Assembly (NCBI GenBank): GCA_020536535.1
Contig: JAHLWZ010000840.1
Coordinates: 18,507-82,506, forward strand
Reading direction: 5' to 3'
DNA length: 64,000 nucleotides
Source: Pelomyxa schiedti
Taxonomy: Eukaryota; Evosea; Pelobiontida; Pelomyxidae
The notes below the pieces were generated by a model. That model was not told where the DNA came from. It saw only the letters and a program-made list of their open reading frames with translations, and searched no databases. Both the position numbers and the translations under genes were made by a program. Positions 11,756-22,532 of this stretch are shown piece by piece. Position 1 is the first letter of the stretch, and the number at the start of each line of letters is the position of its first letter.

Positions 11756-14613
11756 TTACTTTTCAAGGTCAAAGCAAGAAAATTCACCTTGTGTGCTGTC
11801 AATTGCCGATTGAGCGGAATCAGAAGGTTGGAACCACAGTTGGTGTTTGATGTGGTACCACCAGTGTCTCCTTTGCAATTCTTTACCGGCAAGAAACCTT
11901 GTGGAGGGAGGATGAGGAAGTTTAGTAGGTCATACTTGGGAACTGTTGAAAATGAGTGATGACAAAGGGGCAAAAGAAAACGGGTGAGGAAAGGGATATA
12001 ATGCCACTAACTTCAAATGTGACAAACTGCGCATATAGAATACAAAGAAGAGTGTGTCGGTGGGTACTTTCGGGAGCACATCTTTCATTGATATACAAAC
12101 CTCAGACGGCATCCAACTAGGAAAGCTGGGTGTATTTGAGGTTGTAGGTACAGAGATACTGCCGGATGTGGAGAGTGTGGAGCCTGTAATATTTGCTGGA
12201 GATGGCTCTCTGAGTATAATTGGTGAGTGCAAGTACAAAGCACAAAGTCATACTGGGCTTTATCTGGCTGTGTCAAGTTGTAAAAACTCGAATTCAACAA
12301 AATCGATTGCTCGTTATCAATGCGTGGTATAGGAGGCTCACTATAATCTTCACCAACACCATATCTACTAGGGTCATCTGGGTTATTTGTAGTACCACCC
12401 CATTGTGATGGGCTTCCTGATTGGTTATACTGGCAAGGTTAATACTTGAGATACTAAACTAAATACCAACCCAAGAAGGATGAGCCGCTGATAAATCATT
12501 ACAACTTGGTTGAGCTGGTGAGGTGGTGTTTTGTATGCTTGAAGCGAGGCTATCCTACGAAAGGTTAGTGCATTGCCAGCTCTGATGCCAGTACCATCGA
12601 AGGTAGCCCAGTATTTAGCTGATCATTGGTATCCTTGAATGTTGAGGAAAAAAGTGACTGTTGCAGAGTTTGGTTGCTTTGGCCGGGTGGGTATTGTGGT
12701 GAAGGTGAATTAGGCAGAGTTTGTTGTGGTTGTGATTGTGGTTGTGGTTGCATTTGCAGTTGTGTCTGTGTGTTCAGTTGGGTATGGGGTTGTTGTGGTT
12801 GTGGTGATTGTGGAAGGTGAATGGGAGGTGTATATGATTGATATGGTTGTGGTGGTGTGTATGCTTGGTAGGATTGTTGTGTTGGGGTTCTCTGAGTATT
12901 TTGAGAGTTTTGGGTTATTTGGTGTAAAGATAGCGTGGTGGGTTTGTTCGCTAACGATGTTGTGGGTTGCGACTTGACAGATCCCTGTCTGCTGTTAGGA
13001 TGCCAACTTTCAGTTAATCAAATAATTAAACCCTTTATAAAATAAATAAGGACCTGACGGCTGGGAATTTAGAGGGCACCTTTTGTTTTTGGGTCACTGA
13101 TGACTGGCTTGACACGGAAGAGAATAGAATGGACTCTTGCGGCTTTGTGGGTTGGGGTTGGGGCTGCTTAATAGTTACCATCACTTGCTGCAAAAGAAGA
13201 AAATACCGTGTGGGACGACTTCTGAGTGGGAGGGATAGGAACAGATGACTGTTTCAGTGAGAAGGGGGGTGGAAGGGGAGGTTGTGGAGGGCTAGCCTGG
13301 CGTGAAGGTGTAGGCAGTGTTGATATAGGTTGTTGTGCATTGATTGGAGGGGATGACAGGCTAGGAACCAATTGAGTGCTGGTTTGTGTAGGAGAATCCA
13401 GGCTATCTGTGTCACTGAGAAAATACGCACTTAGTGTGGCATGAGATGGCACATATAAGTTACCTGTCGCTACTTTCTTCGTCAGAACTTGTGGTATCAA
13501 GTTCTGAAAATGTTCAGGGGAAAAAAAAAACAAACTCAATCCTTCTCTCCTTCTCTCCAATTCAAGAAGAATGAGACAGACCTTCCAGATGAAGATCATC
13601 ATACAATTGGTCATCAATCAAATCCGGATTAGGTGTTGTTAAAGTAGGATCAGCAAAAACCGGATCTATGGCATCTTGGACAAATTGTACCTGGAAGAGA
13701 TTATTATTGATCGGAGTTGGCAATTACCTGTGAAGCTGCTAGTTTGTTTTTTGTGAGCATTTTGAGTAACAGCTGCAACTTGTCAAGATGAAAGGCATAG
13801 CTTTCGATTTCATATTTGTCCTAAAGCGAAAAAGGGAAAAAAAAATGTCCCAACAATGGATAATTTAAGTGGTGTATTTGTAATCCCTCCTTTCCCATCA
13901 AAATATCTGGTGAGGATCCAAACCTGTGAAGCTTCTTTCGCTTTCTCAAATTTCGTTATTGCTGTTACTGCAATTTGGTGAGCATAAAAGGTGATGGTAT
14001 CATGTTGTTTTCAAGCTGTTTGCGTGGGATTATTCATTTACTTGTTTCGAATGAGAGGAAAATGGCCTCACCAATCCAAGCCCGCATTTTTGCTTTATCA
14101 CTGATGGCTTGTTCGTTTTCTCTCAATTCCTTCTCCAACGCCTCTCTGCTATATGGTTTCACTTTGGAACAGTGCTCATATACTCTCCAATGCTCCATTT
14201 TCTTTTAAAAGAGTGTTAAATACAGCTAAAAACAACTTAGCAGGTAACCGATTCTATCTGCTTCCTTGCTGCTGTTAGAATGGGAACCTTTGTTTTGAAG
14301 ACGTTTGATACGCTCCATTCTTTTATCTGATCCCTGTGATAATAAAGGGGTTCAGTGGTTTCCACAAATCCATACAGAGAAAGTACAAATTGAAGGGGGA
14401 AACTCTTTTAAAAGGAAATAACCTGTGCCGTTGCATTTTTTTGACAAGACGTTTCAATTCTATCTCGCGTTTCTCTCGTCTTTGGTGCCTCGCCGCCGGA
14501 CTCCCAGGTGGGTCACGATCCAAATCAGCCTCCGTCATGGCAGCATCAAACGCAGCCGCCCACGTACCCACTTTCCGCAGCACCCTGTCGATCTCCGCCT
14601 CTTGCTTTTTCAT
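11756..14613 (-). CDS. CNOT3: CCR4-NOT transcription complex subunit 3 (NOT3/NOT5)
   Basis: CNOT3 is a scaffold subunit of the main cytoplasmic deadenylase. The start is at 14613 (MKKQEAEIDRVLRKVGTWAA), matching the N-terminal Not3 coiled coil, followed by KREIELKRLVKKMQRHR, DQIKEWSVSNVF and YSREALEKELRENEQ. The second helical part is YEIESYAFHLDKLQLLLKML. A long middle region is Gln/Pro/Ser/Thr-rich (for example QPQPQSQPQQTLPNSPSP). The C-terminal NOT box is VPTDTLFFVFY, then FLAGKELQRRHWWYHIKHQL and GEFSCFDLEK, ending at 11756. The family's NOT box usually runs a little further, so the end is slightly short. It converges on the GTPase gene across about 240 bases with no gene. Confidence 0.88.
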
Positions 14614-15152
14614 ACTGCACGTACGTCCCTCACTCAACGCAACCAGACAAATAAAAAACAGATCTCCTCTTTGTGTAGCACTGTGGTTTACTTGGCGTCC
14701 GCACACCAGTTCGCGGGTCTGATGACTTCCTGATTTCCTCAATTTAAATGTTTGCTACACACAGAGCCATTAATTTCTCTTTGGCATCTGACACAGAGAA
14801 TAACAATTAATGAGACAAAGGAGCCGGGGGATGACTAATAAATCCAACCGCTTTGTTCTTGCCGCCATTTCATTTAATACAACAAAAACCAAAGGAACAG
14901 CAGCAAGCAAGACAAGGACAAAAGCAGTACAACAACAGGTGTCGTGGGATCTCGTTACGTACATGCTCAATGCGATGTTTAATCTCGTTGTCGTCATGCA
15001 ATACTTTTTTTTTGTTGTTGTTGTTTAGTTTTGGTGTTAACAATACAAACTAGTTCGCTCTTTCGCTCTACCGTCAAGCCGAGTTTTTCGAAAACACAAC
15101 CAAAACAAGGAAACTTCTAACAAGAGAAGAGGCACAAGAGGAAGCACTCTAG
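14614..15152. other. Divergent region between CNOT3 and the permease
   Basis: Holds the 5' ends of two divergent genes. An A/T-rich stretch with runs of T at about 15004-15027 may be a leader intron of the permease. No further gene is supported; open frames here are short and of biased composition. Confidence 0.4.
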
Positions 15153-17092
15153 GAGTTGAACCCACGGTTCTATCGTGAGGTTCTCCCCTCCACCTCCCCA
15201 CAAGTTCAAGAGACCACCATTTTTGCCAGTGCTGACCTTGAGAAGTCCAACTGTTTGCAATATACAAGTCACTACATGCTTCAGCCAATTCTGGAGGACA
15301 CACCATTACTTGCAGACTTCGAGACAAAAAACTGTGGTGGAGGTGGCGGGGGAGGAGATGGTACAGCCTGTGCCCAGAGTGTTTGCCTTGGTGTCAATTT
15401 TGGAAGTGACGGTAGTTTGAAATGTGCCAAGAACGACTGCACCTCTGTTCCAGCAGTGTTACCACAAGCACAAAGTAACTCTCCCGGGAATTCTGCTGTG
15501 AGGACAGTGCCCTTTGTCTGTCTAGCTGGAATAGTCTACTTCAGTGTAGGGGGAGGACCCTTTGGATTCGAAGAAAGTATTTCCGCGTCATCGATTGCTT
15601 TGTGTTTTTGGACTTTGATAGCAGCTGCTTTGTTGTGGGCTTTACCTCAAGCACTATGCATTGCAGAGTTATCTACTCTCTTTAGGTATGCACACGTAGG
15701 GCAGGCTGAGAAAAGCCACTTATTAACGTAGTATAGGTTTGGATATAATGAGTGGTGTACTGAGACACTTGGCTCTTTCTGTGGCTTTTCGCACTCCATT
15801 GTACGGGTAGTATTTTCCGCTTTGACAAATGCGATTTACGCGGACTTGTTTGCCACTTACGCTCTGGGGATAATATCGCTGCACACCACGCAACACGAGT
15901 TCTTGATCCGCTGTGCTCTTATTGCGGGGTTTGAGCTCTGTGTCGCATCAGTCAACTGTGCTGGAGGAGTGCGGACTGTTGGCATTGCTATGATAGCATT
16001 AACAGTGCTGGTGTTATCACCATTTGCGGTGATGTTGGTTCTTGCAATACCAACACTCACATTAAAACCCCTTGTGGACATAAAGATCTCTGATCTGAAC
16101 AACGCAGATGTACCACTCCTCATCTGCTCAATAATGTACCTCCTATCCGCTTTGCTGTATCCTAACCTCAACACAGGTTCAACCTAGCAGGTTGGGATTT
16201 TGTTGGTAACGTTAGCAGCCTCGCTAGAAAGCCCTCGCGTGATGTACCTGCTGCTATTGTCTCCGCCCTCGTCCTTGTTTGTGTGACTTATATCGTTCCT
16301 CTGATTGTGACAGCCAGTGTCTTAGTTATGTATTCAAGCGATAGTGGTGGATCTAGTGCATTTGTTGAAGCAGCAAAGATATTGTGGTCCCCATTGGCGT
16401 ACTGCGTAACTGGTGCTGCCTTCATTGGGACATTTGGCTTGGCAACGTCTTTCATGGCCACAAGCTCAGAAGCTTTGGCTCATTCTTCACAGTGGGGTTA
16501 TTTGCCTGATGTATGCTTCTCTGCCATTTCTTGTGAAACTAATCATACTTGTATGTAGTTCATAACCCACCGGTTCTTTTCACATCAGACACCAATTTTC
16601 ATTGTTCTGTTGCTGTGCCTCACATCAACTGCCATATGCATACCTTGGGAATACGCGCAGGTTGTGCAGCTGCAGATGTGGCTATTTGCTGTATCGACTC
16701 TCGTCATCCTTCTTGGGTTCCTTACCATACACTGGGCTAAGGCACCAAAACGGTCACCATTACTCACCTCAGGTCCAAGTGATCAAACAAACCCTTCAGC
16801 CACACCAACACCCCCAGGATCGCCCAAACTTGGCTCTACAACCATCACAGTAACCATTGAGCAGGGATTCAAGCTACGCGTGGGCCGACTTGGCTCAGTG
16901 CTTCTCTGCATTCCACCCATGTGTCTATGCCTATTCGCGATCGTGTGGACCTCGTGGAGAGTTGCCGTCATTGGGTGTGTGATTATCATCTTTGCTGTCG
17001 GCGTTGCCCTTGTTTGTGCCGTGGTGCACAAGTGGAAAGTCAGGCACCCAGCCTATGTGCCAGTGCTCCTTACAATAGAAATTCACGACTAA
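15153..17092 (+). CDS. APC-superfamily amino-acid/polyamine permease
   Basis: After an acidic cytosolic N-terminus the first TM segment is TVPFVCLAGIVYFSVGGGPF, the conserved APC glycine-rich helix. Further TM segments include IALCFWTLIAAALLWALPQA, TVGIAMIALTVLVLSPFAVM, AIVSALVLVCVTYIVPLIV and CLFAIVWTSWRVAVIGCVI. The motif NLAGWDFVGNVSSLARKPSR matches the plant/protist polyamine-uptake (LAT-like) subgroup consensus of W/Y-D-S plus GEV-P. It should exchange or import amino acids or polyamines at a membrane; substrate is not readable. Introns are at about 15686-15735, 16180-16191 onward and near 16510. The stop is TAA 17090-17092. The start is unresolved: an in-frame ATG is at 15276, but the open frame begins at a splice acceptor near 15152, so an upstream exon is likely. 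Confidence 0.82.
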
Positions 17093-17273
17093 ACCATGGA
17101 ACCATTCATTTTCATCCCATCAAAAGGGTTTTACTTAAAACCAAAAAAAAAAGGAACTGTTAGCTACTATTTTTCTATTTATTTATGCCTGAGGAAAAGA
17201 AAAGCAGTAGGCATTCAACTGCATTTGTCTTCTCTTGTCTCCCAGGCATACACATAAGTTCGCCAGTTGCTAA

Positions 17274-17950
17274 TTACAACTGGCCAAAAAATAGCATCTT
17301 GTAAATAACGGTAAACCCCACGGCTGTAGCAATAAAACCAACACCACCAGGTATTAGTAATGTAATGCCCCAGCTCAAGTCACTGGATTCCAGATCATCG
17401 GGATCATAGTTGAAGAATGCGTACTCCTGTGTGTCGCAATCACTGCAGGGGTAGCCTCTGATGTAATCTGGAGCGAACCAACATGCATAAATCCCCTCAC
17501 CAGGGTAAGCATCCATTGCCCAAGTTATGTAATCCTCGACGTCGTCTGGAAAAAGTATGTTCTCAAATGAAGAATTTGCTTGTCCAACCTTATTGTAATA
17601 CCTGAAGCACTGTAAATGCAACAAGGTTCCCAAAAGCACACACAAGCAAGTAAGCAAACAAACAAACAAGTCGGGCATTCGACTAACCAGTCGCCGTCCC
17701 AGGTCATTATCGTAACATTCCACTCAGGGACAAAGTTGGTGGCATCTTCAGTACTAAAGTCAAACACTTCACTCCCGTAAGAGTAGCACACGGCGTTGAC
17801 AAACTCAATGTCCCGCAGAATGAGGTACAGCCCACCACCAATCAATGCAAAAGAGGCACCCAACGCCAGAGCACAAAATGTTGTCACTGTTGCAAAGCAC
17901 TGGCAAAAGTCGGATTTCTTCCACGCCGGCGTCTTCTTGTTGTTTGGCAT
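17274..17950 (-). CDS. Two-TM membrane protein of unknown function
   Basis: The start is ATG at 17950 (MPNNKKTPAWKKSDF). A first TM helix covers FATVTTFCALALGASFALIG and GGLYLIL. A loop of about 130 residues follows, rich in acidic residues, Tyr and Cys (CYSYGS, WNVTIMTWDG, CWFAPDYIRGYPCSDCDTQE). One intron lies at about 17611-17690. The second TM helix is ITLLIPGGVGFIATAVGFTV near the C-terminus, ending FFGQL at 17274. N-x-T and paired cysteines suggest an extracytosolic loop with disulfides. I do not recognise the family. Confidence 0.7.
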
Positions 17951-18090
17951 TGGTTCCTTTTTTTTTGATGAGAAGAAAACGGAAAGTATCGTAAACCAAC
18001 GAACCGACGACACCCGTGGATTTCGGGAAATTGATTAGAATAACGAATGATGCAAGGAAGTACCAATAGCCAAAAAAGTGTTTATGGACA

Positions 18091-19579
18091 TTATACACGG
18101 GACTGCTCCAATGCTGATGCCATCCACTCGAAGCACGTTGTCAAAGGACTGCCGGATAGCATTGAGCAACCTTGTATCATCCACGTCGAGTGACCCAGAA
18201 GTGGAAGGCACCTCATTCCAAGCTTAGCATATATTTCTGACACAGTCATGCAGGATGGCAAATCTTGTTTGTTTGCTTTGAAAGTGTTAACGGTATCAGG
18301 AGTCATTAATTTGTTACCCAGTACAAGAACTGGAACACCCGTAAGATATTTGATGGAGACAAACTATTTAATGACTCTGAGACAAGAGAAACATTATTGA
18401 ATGACAAGTTACCTTCATGAATTCATCATATGCCTCAGAAATCCTGTCGTAGTCCCCAGAATCCACAACAAATATGATACCCGAACAAGGTTCCAACCCT
18501 TTTTTTGCATAAGTGACAATACCTTGTAAAGAAACAAGAAATCACAATGGTCCCAGATTCTCCGAATCTTGTCACCTGCGCAAAGTCAGTGATTGAAACC
18601 CAGTGAGAGGGGAGGCACTTCCTCCGACATCCTTTTGTGAAGGTTAAAAACAGAAGTATAATGGTGCAAGAAATAAATTTGGCCTACCCAGCAAACAACT
18701 TTAAAGTAATCCAACTGTGCCTTTTCTAAATCTTGTATGTGCATCAGCAAATATCAAGGTAGAAGTAGCTAGGGTCATACTGAAACCAATCATTGGAATC
18801 TCAGTGACAATGTCCCCTTTGTGACGAATTTTGTACAATAGTGTTGTCTTTCCTGACGAGGAATTTAATTGGCATTGGGGTTTGATCTAAAAAAAACCAG
18901 CACAATCAAGTCCAGACAATAAAACTGTAGCAGAACTTGAATGCGATGAAAACCAGGATAAGGCCTTGGTAAAAAAGGATCCCTCTTCTCTTGGCTTGAA
19001 TGAAACCCTTGTTCGGCCATATGTAAGAGAACAACGACGGGTGTTTCCTTACTCTGAGGAAAAGGAATTCAAGTGCAGCTTCAAGTCCTTTTTGCTTGCT
19101 TGACCATACAATACTTTCCATTTGCCTGTGAACCTAATTTCAAACCAAAAAAAAAAAAAAAAGACAATGAATCAGTTACACCTTACCTCAAACTATTTAC
19201 CCTTTTGCCACATCGTCAAAAAGTGAATCAGGCACAGGTGCCACATCAGGGTGAAAATGCGATGAGGCACCGTTGTATCGCGGACGGGGCGTGTACATCA
19301 GTTCCAAGGCGCGCAGCACAATCGGGTCCCACTGCGTTTCCAGGAAAAGCCGCTTCCACAGTGAGTCGGTGCTGCACAGTGAATGGAACTTCCTGCACGT
19401 CTGGGACATACGGCATAGTGATGTCGCCTCCAGCCGTGAAACTACCGCACTGCGATGAATGGGTGTGAGAACGGACCACAATTGTCAATAACAAACAACG
19501 TGATCATATCAGCAGAAAACAGTCCAAAATCTCCCACGTTCTCCTGGTCTCCAGCCTCCAACGGGCCACTATTCGACAT
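18091..19579 (-). CDS. F-box / ARF-family GTPase fusion protein
   Basis: The start at 19579 gives MSNSGPLEAGDQENVGDFG, then an F-box (FSADMITLFVIDNFSRLEAT, SLCRMSQTCRKFHSLCSTDS, LWKRLFLETQWDP) after a 38-nt intron at 19442-19479. The exon ends AAAGG at 19201. A 75-nt intron (19126-19200, with a strong pyrimidine tract) joins it in frame to GQMESIVWSSKQKGLEAALE and an ARF domain. G1 is LLSGLDCAGKTTLLYKI, switch I EIPMIGFN, G3 WDVGGSDKIRRIW, G4 VPVLVLANKQDLPSCM and the end TWMIQGCSMLSGS...WMASAL. The switch I Thr (IPTIGF) is Met and the catalytic Gln (DVGGQ) is Ser. An F-box should bind SKP1 in an SCF ligase; TRIM23 (RING plus ARF) is a distant parallel. If the 75-nt intron were not used, there would be two genes, an F-box protein (19197-19579) and an ARL (18091-19121). 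Confidence 0.75.
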
Positions 19580-19637
19580 CGTTTTTTTTTTCCCTGGGAA
19601 ATAACGGGGAATATCAAAATCAACAACTTATCACACG

Positions 19638-19898
19638 ATGATGGCTGATGATGGCACAGCACAGTTGGGCCCCACTCGCCCGCCCAAGGCTCCAAGATTT
19701 CCCAGATTTCTCGAGGAACCCCGCAGAGTGCCCATGCCAGAACCACTCATGCCACCACCTTTGCCATGGTTGCCACAACAATCCCTGGCAACTACCTTCA
19801 CTGGCGCACGTGTCTTTCGCTCTAGAGCCGGTTGTATACAAATTTTTTGTAAGTCGATCTTTGTCTCCAAAATCCGCCGTGGGGAGTCCCAAATTTGA
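19638..19898 (+). pseudogene. Truncated 5' copy of the neighbouring orphan ORF
   Basis: An 86-codon frame starts MMADDGTAQLGPTRPPKAPR and soon reads EEPRRVPMPEPL. The next ORF begins MATTALALGPTRPAKAPRTA and has CPRRVPMPASL at the same spacing. DNA identity is plain over GGCCCCACTCGCCCG and CCAAGGCTCC. After about 35 residues the similarity stops and the frame ends at 19898. It looks like a broken tandem duplicate of the 5' part. It could instead be a first exon of the same gene, but no good in-frame join is visible. Confidence 0.5.
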
Positions 19899-19913
19899 CG
19901 CCAAACGAAACCC

Positions 19914-21266
19914 ATGGCCACAACCGCATTGGCACTCGGCCCCACTCGCCCGGCCAAGGCTCCTCGAACGGCCACGGCGGCACAGGACGTGTTGTTGTTC
20001 GAGTGCCCTCGCCGTGTTCCCATGCCTGCGTCGCTTAGTTTCCACCCCGCTTGCCTGATGCGGGACCAGTTCGCTGCTCTGCTGATGTGCACGCACCCTC
20101 GCTGCGGAAAATGTTTTGCCAAGCCGCTGGCCGAGGACCCCGTGGGTTGCATTAATACGAACATGCAGGGGCGAGAACAGTTGTGGATTGTGACGAGGGT
20201 GCTTTGGGGTTGGCTTGTGGATGCGCCCGTTAGGTTATTTTTCTTGAGCTTCAGAATCGGGGGAACGAACGCCGTCACGTTCTGTGTGTCTCCACTCATG
20301 GGATCAATCACACACGACGTCTGTTGCTGGCGTGATACCAGGCCGGAATGGCGGATCACCGGGTCAAACGGCCACAGCATTCTATCGCAGCATGATAGAA
20401 CCGGACAGACTGAACTTTTCGAAATTGCAACCGACAAGAGTTTGCGCGTGCACTACGACAAGTCCGCGTTGCTATTGATGAATTGCAAGTGGCTTGTGGA
20501 GCGCAGAAAATTGCCTGTGGAGAGCGGATTTAAGTGGCAATTTCTTATCACTCCAACAGGACGGAGCAGCCAGTGCCACAAAGAAGACGATAGCAGTGTG
20601 GCTGTTGATTTTGATTTTGCTGTTCCAGTTACTTTTCCTGCTAAATTCTATGCCAACCCCGGTGCACCTGATGAGTTGCTTCATGTACATTTCAGTGGCA
20701 GCAGTGAGGTCAGGCTGTCTATTCTTGATCTTGCACAGATGTGGGCCACAAAAACTTTGATCCGATCGAGTTCCACAGCAACCAAAATTAAAGGTACCTT
20801 TTGGCAGGTTTCCAAAGTTCTGCTTCTCACCAAACAGAGCGGTGCGCACTCCTTCATCATTCAGATAGCAGAGACTGTTCTTCATGTTGAAGATGGGACT
20901 GGCAGACAAACAATTCTGTTCAATTCAAGCCAAGAGAGAATGCAGGGTGTTGCACTTGCTGGCCTGTTCCACCTCAGTGGCCCACGTTTCTGCATTTCCA
21001 AGAACCAGGGGCCCTTCCTCAGCTGTGACTTGTGGGATTGCAACAACACCAGTGGGCATGCATTGAGGACTGTCAATCTCCCAAGGCGCCCCTGGGATGG
21101 ATTCTTTGCTGAAGGTGACATGTTTTTCACACTGAGAGGGGAAGCTCGGTGCACAACAATTGAGGTGACTGACAGCACATGGACTGGGACTGACAGGAAT
21201 GTGGTCTGCATCAAGTACAGTCACCTCATTGACATGGATGACCACTACTCTTCTTGCTTGTTGTGA
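19914..21266 (+). CDS. Intronless orphan protein (450 aa)
   Basis: A single uninterrupted frame of 450 codons in a region where every other long gene has introns every 100-300 bases. It begins MATTALALGPTRPAKAPRTA and has a basic, Cys-containing segment (LMCTHPRCGKCFAKPLAED), then GREQLWIVTRVLWGWLVDAP and SPLMGSITHDVCCWRDTRPE, and beta-rich segments such as LPVESGFKWQFLITPTGRS and FAVPVTFPAKFYANPGAPD, ending HYSSCLL. There is no signal peptide. I do not recognise the family. The partial copy just upstream suggests a multicopy, duplication-prone family; lack of introns could come from retroposition or recent acquisition. Confidence 0.65.
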   Translation: MATTALALGPTRPAKAPRTATAAQDVLLFECPRRVPMPASLSFHPACLMRDQFAALLMCTHPRCGKCFAKPLAEDPVGCINTNMQGREQLWIVTRVLWGWLVDAPVRLFFLSFRIGGTNAVTFCVSPLMGSITHDVCCWRDTRPEWRITGSNGHSILSQHDRTGQTELFEIATDKSLRVHYDKSALLLMNCKWLVERRKLPVESGFKWQFLITPTGRSSQCHKEDDSSVAVDFDFAVPVTFPAKFYANPGAPDELLHVHFSGSSEVRLSILDLAQMWATKTLIRSSSTATKIKGTFWQVSKVLLLTKQSGAHSFIIQIAETVLHVEDGTGRQTILFNSSQERMQGVALAGLFHLSGPRFCISKNQGPFLSCDLWDCNNTSGHALRTVNLPRRPWDGFFAEGDMFFTLRGEARCTTIEVTDSTWTGTDRNVVCIKYSHLIDMDDHYSSCLL

Positions 21267-21505
21267 AATGTGTTTTCTCCTTGTTGAAAGAGCGAAATTT
21301 TGCAGTGGGGAGGTCGGGCGGAATGTAATGTAGACCCTAGTAAGTATGCGGGAAGTATTAACCGAGTTTGAGCCAGAGAGTTGGAGAGTGGGTATGAAAT
21401 TGTGTTGCTTGTTTTCGGGGATCTGAGGCAAGGATTAAAAGCATTGTGTTTTTTGGTGGTACTCACCTCATCGCAAAAGGAAAAAAAAACCAGTAGCACG
21501 AGGGG

Positions 21506-22444
21506 ATGAGTACCGGCGGAGATCTTGTTGTGAAGTTCATAGGGGAAGATAACTTTGTTTGCAAATGCGAAGAGGGTGACGTTGGTGTTGCGGCGAGGAC
21601 TAACTTCGCTCCTATCAAACTGCTCTATGGTGTGTCGTGCGGAATCATGTTTCTCAGTTTGCCTTTTTGAAATGCACGCGGTCACATCGTAGGCTTTGTG
21701 GAGGGAAAGGCCGATGACTGGGACCGGGTTTTTAGTAGCGAAATAACTTACAAGAACGCTTCTGCTGGAGGAGGAAACAATGCTGTCACTGTGACAATTC
21801 CTCAAAATGTGAAACGAATTCGTACTCTTTCTCCCCACTGTGAACAGTGTGAAATAGCCACTTACACTTTCTGCTGGATACAGGCGAGACACATCTTTGT
21901 ATACTGCTTTGACTATTACGTTTGGAGTGAGTCATATAGTGGCCTTACTAGGCAGCTACACTCTACTTCGCCATCCTTCATTCCTGCACAGTCATTGAGC
22001 AGTTGTTCTGGATTTGTCAAACTCCCAATTGAATGGAGACACCAACACATTCATACACCCTCTGAGGCCACAATAACTGTGGGTAGCTGGCATGTCGAAA
22101 ACGCTTGGTTGTGTTGCGTGTTCACTGGGTATTCCCATGATGCTACTGAAACTGCCTCCTGGTCTTTCTCAATGTTTCTATTCCAACTTGACCACCGTTT
22201 GCAGGAAGGACGCATTTGGCAATTACGGGTGCCAGAGCACCCTTCAACCAATTCTCAGTGGTGGATACAAGGTTGGTACTCACTTCCATAATGTACATTC
22301 ACATTTTTTCAGCGCCAGGGGTACATGGTGGACCTGTGGCAGCTCTCCCCATCTTCCGCACTACTTGCACCACACATTGCGTTCCGTGTAAGGTATCGTG
22401 TTGGCGAGTCCATTTATGAGAGTCCTGCCTTCTTTACCAGCTAA
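21506..22444 (+). CDS. Hypothetical protein, multi-exon
   Basis: From ATG 21506 the frame reads MSTGGDLVVKFIGEDNFVCK. It joins over an intron at about 21630-21690 to GFVEGKADDWDRVFSSEITY and VTVTIPQNVKRIRTLSPHCE. A last exon after a T-rich acceptor at about 22310 gives RQGYMVDLWQLSPSSALLAP and FRVRYRVGESIYESPAFFTS, ending at TAA 22442-22444. The middle (21880-22270) is open in more than one frame and I could not settle its splicing. The pattern suggests a beta-rich domain. No family recognised. It lies 88 bases from the convergent kinase stop. Confidence 0.5.
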
Positions 22445-22532
22445 GTTTGTAAGAAAAGAAAAGAGCTTTTTTTTTTGCCGGAAATGAAGGGATGTATTCG
22501 AAAAATCTTCCATAACACAGGCATTCACTACA

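Noticed and set aside
19246-19494. Alternative minus frame over the F-box exon
   Set aside because: It lacks the F-box pattern and has no good splice partner; the chosen frame fits the family.
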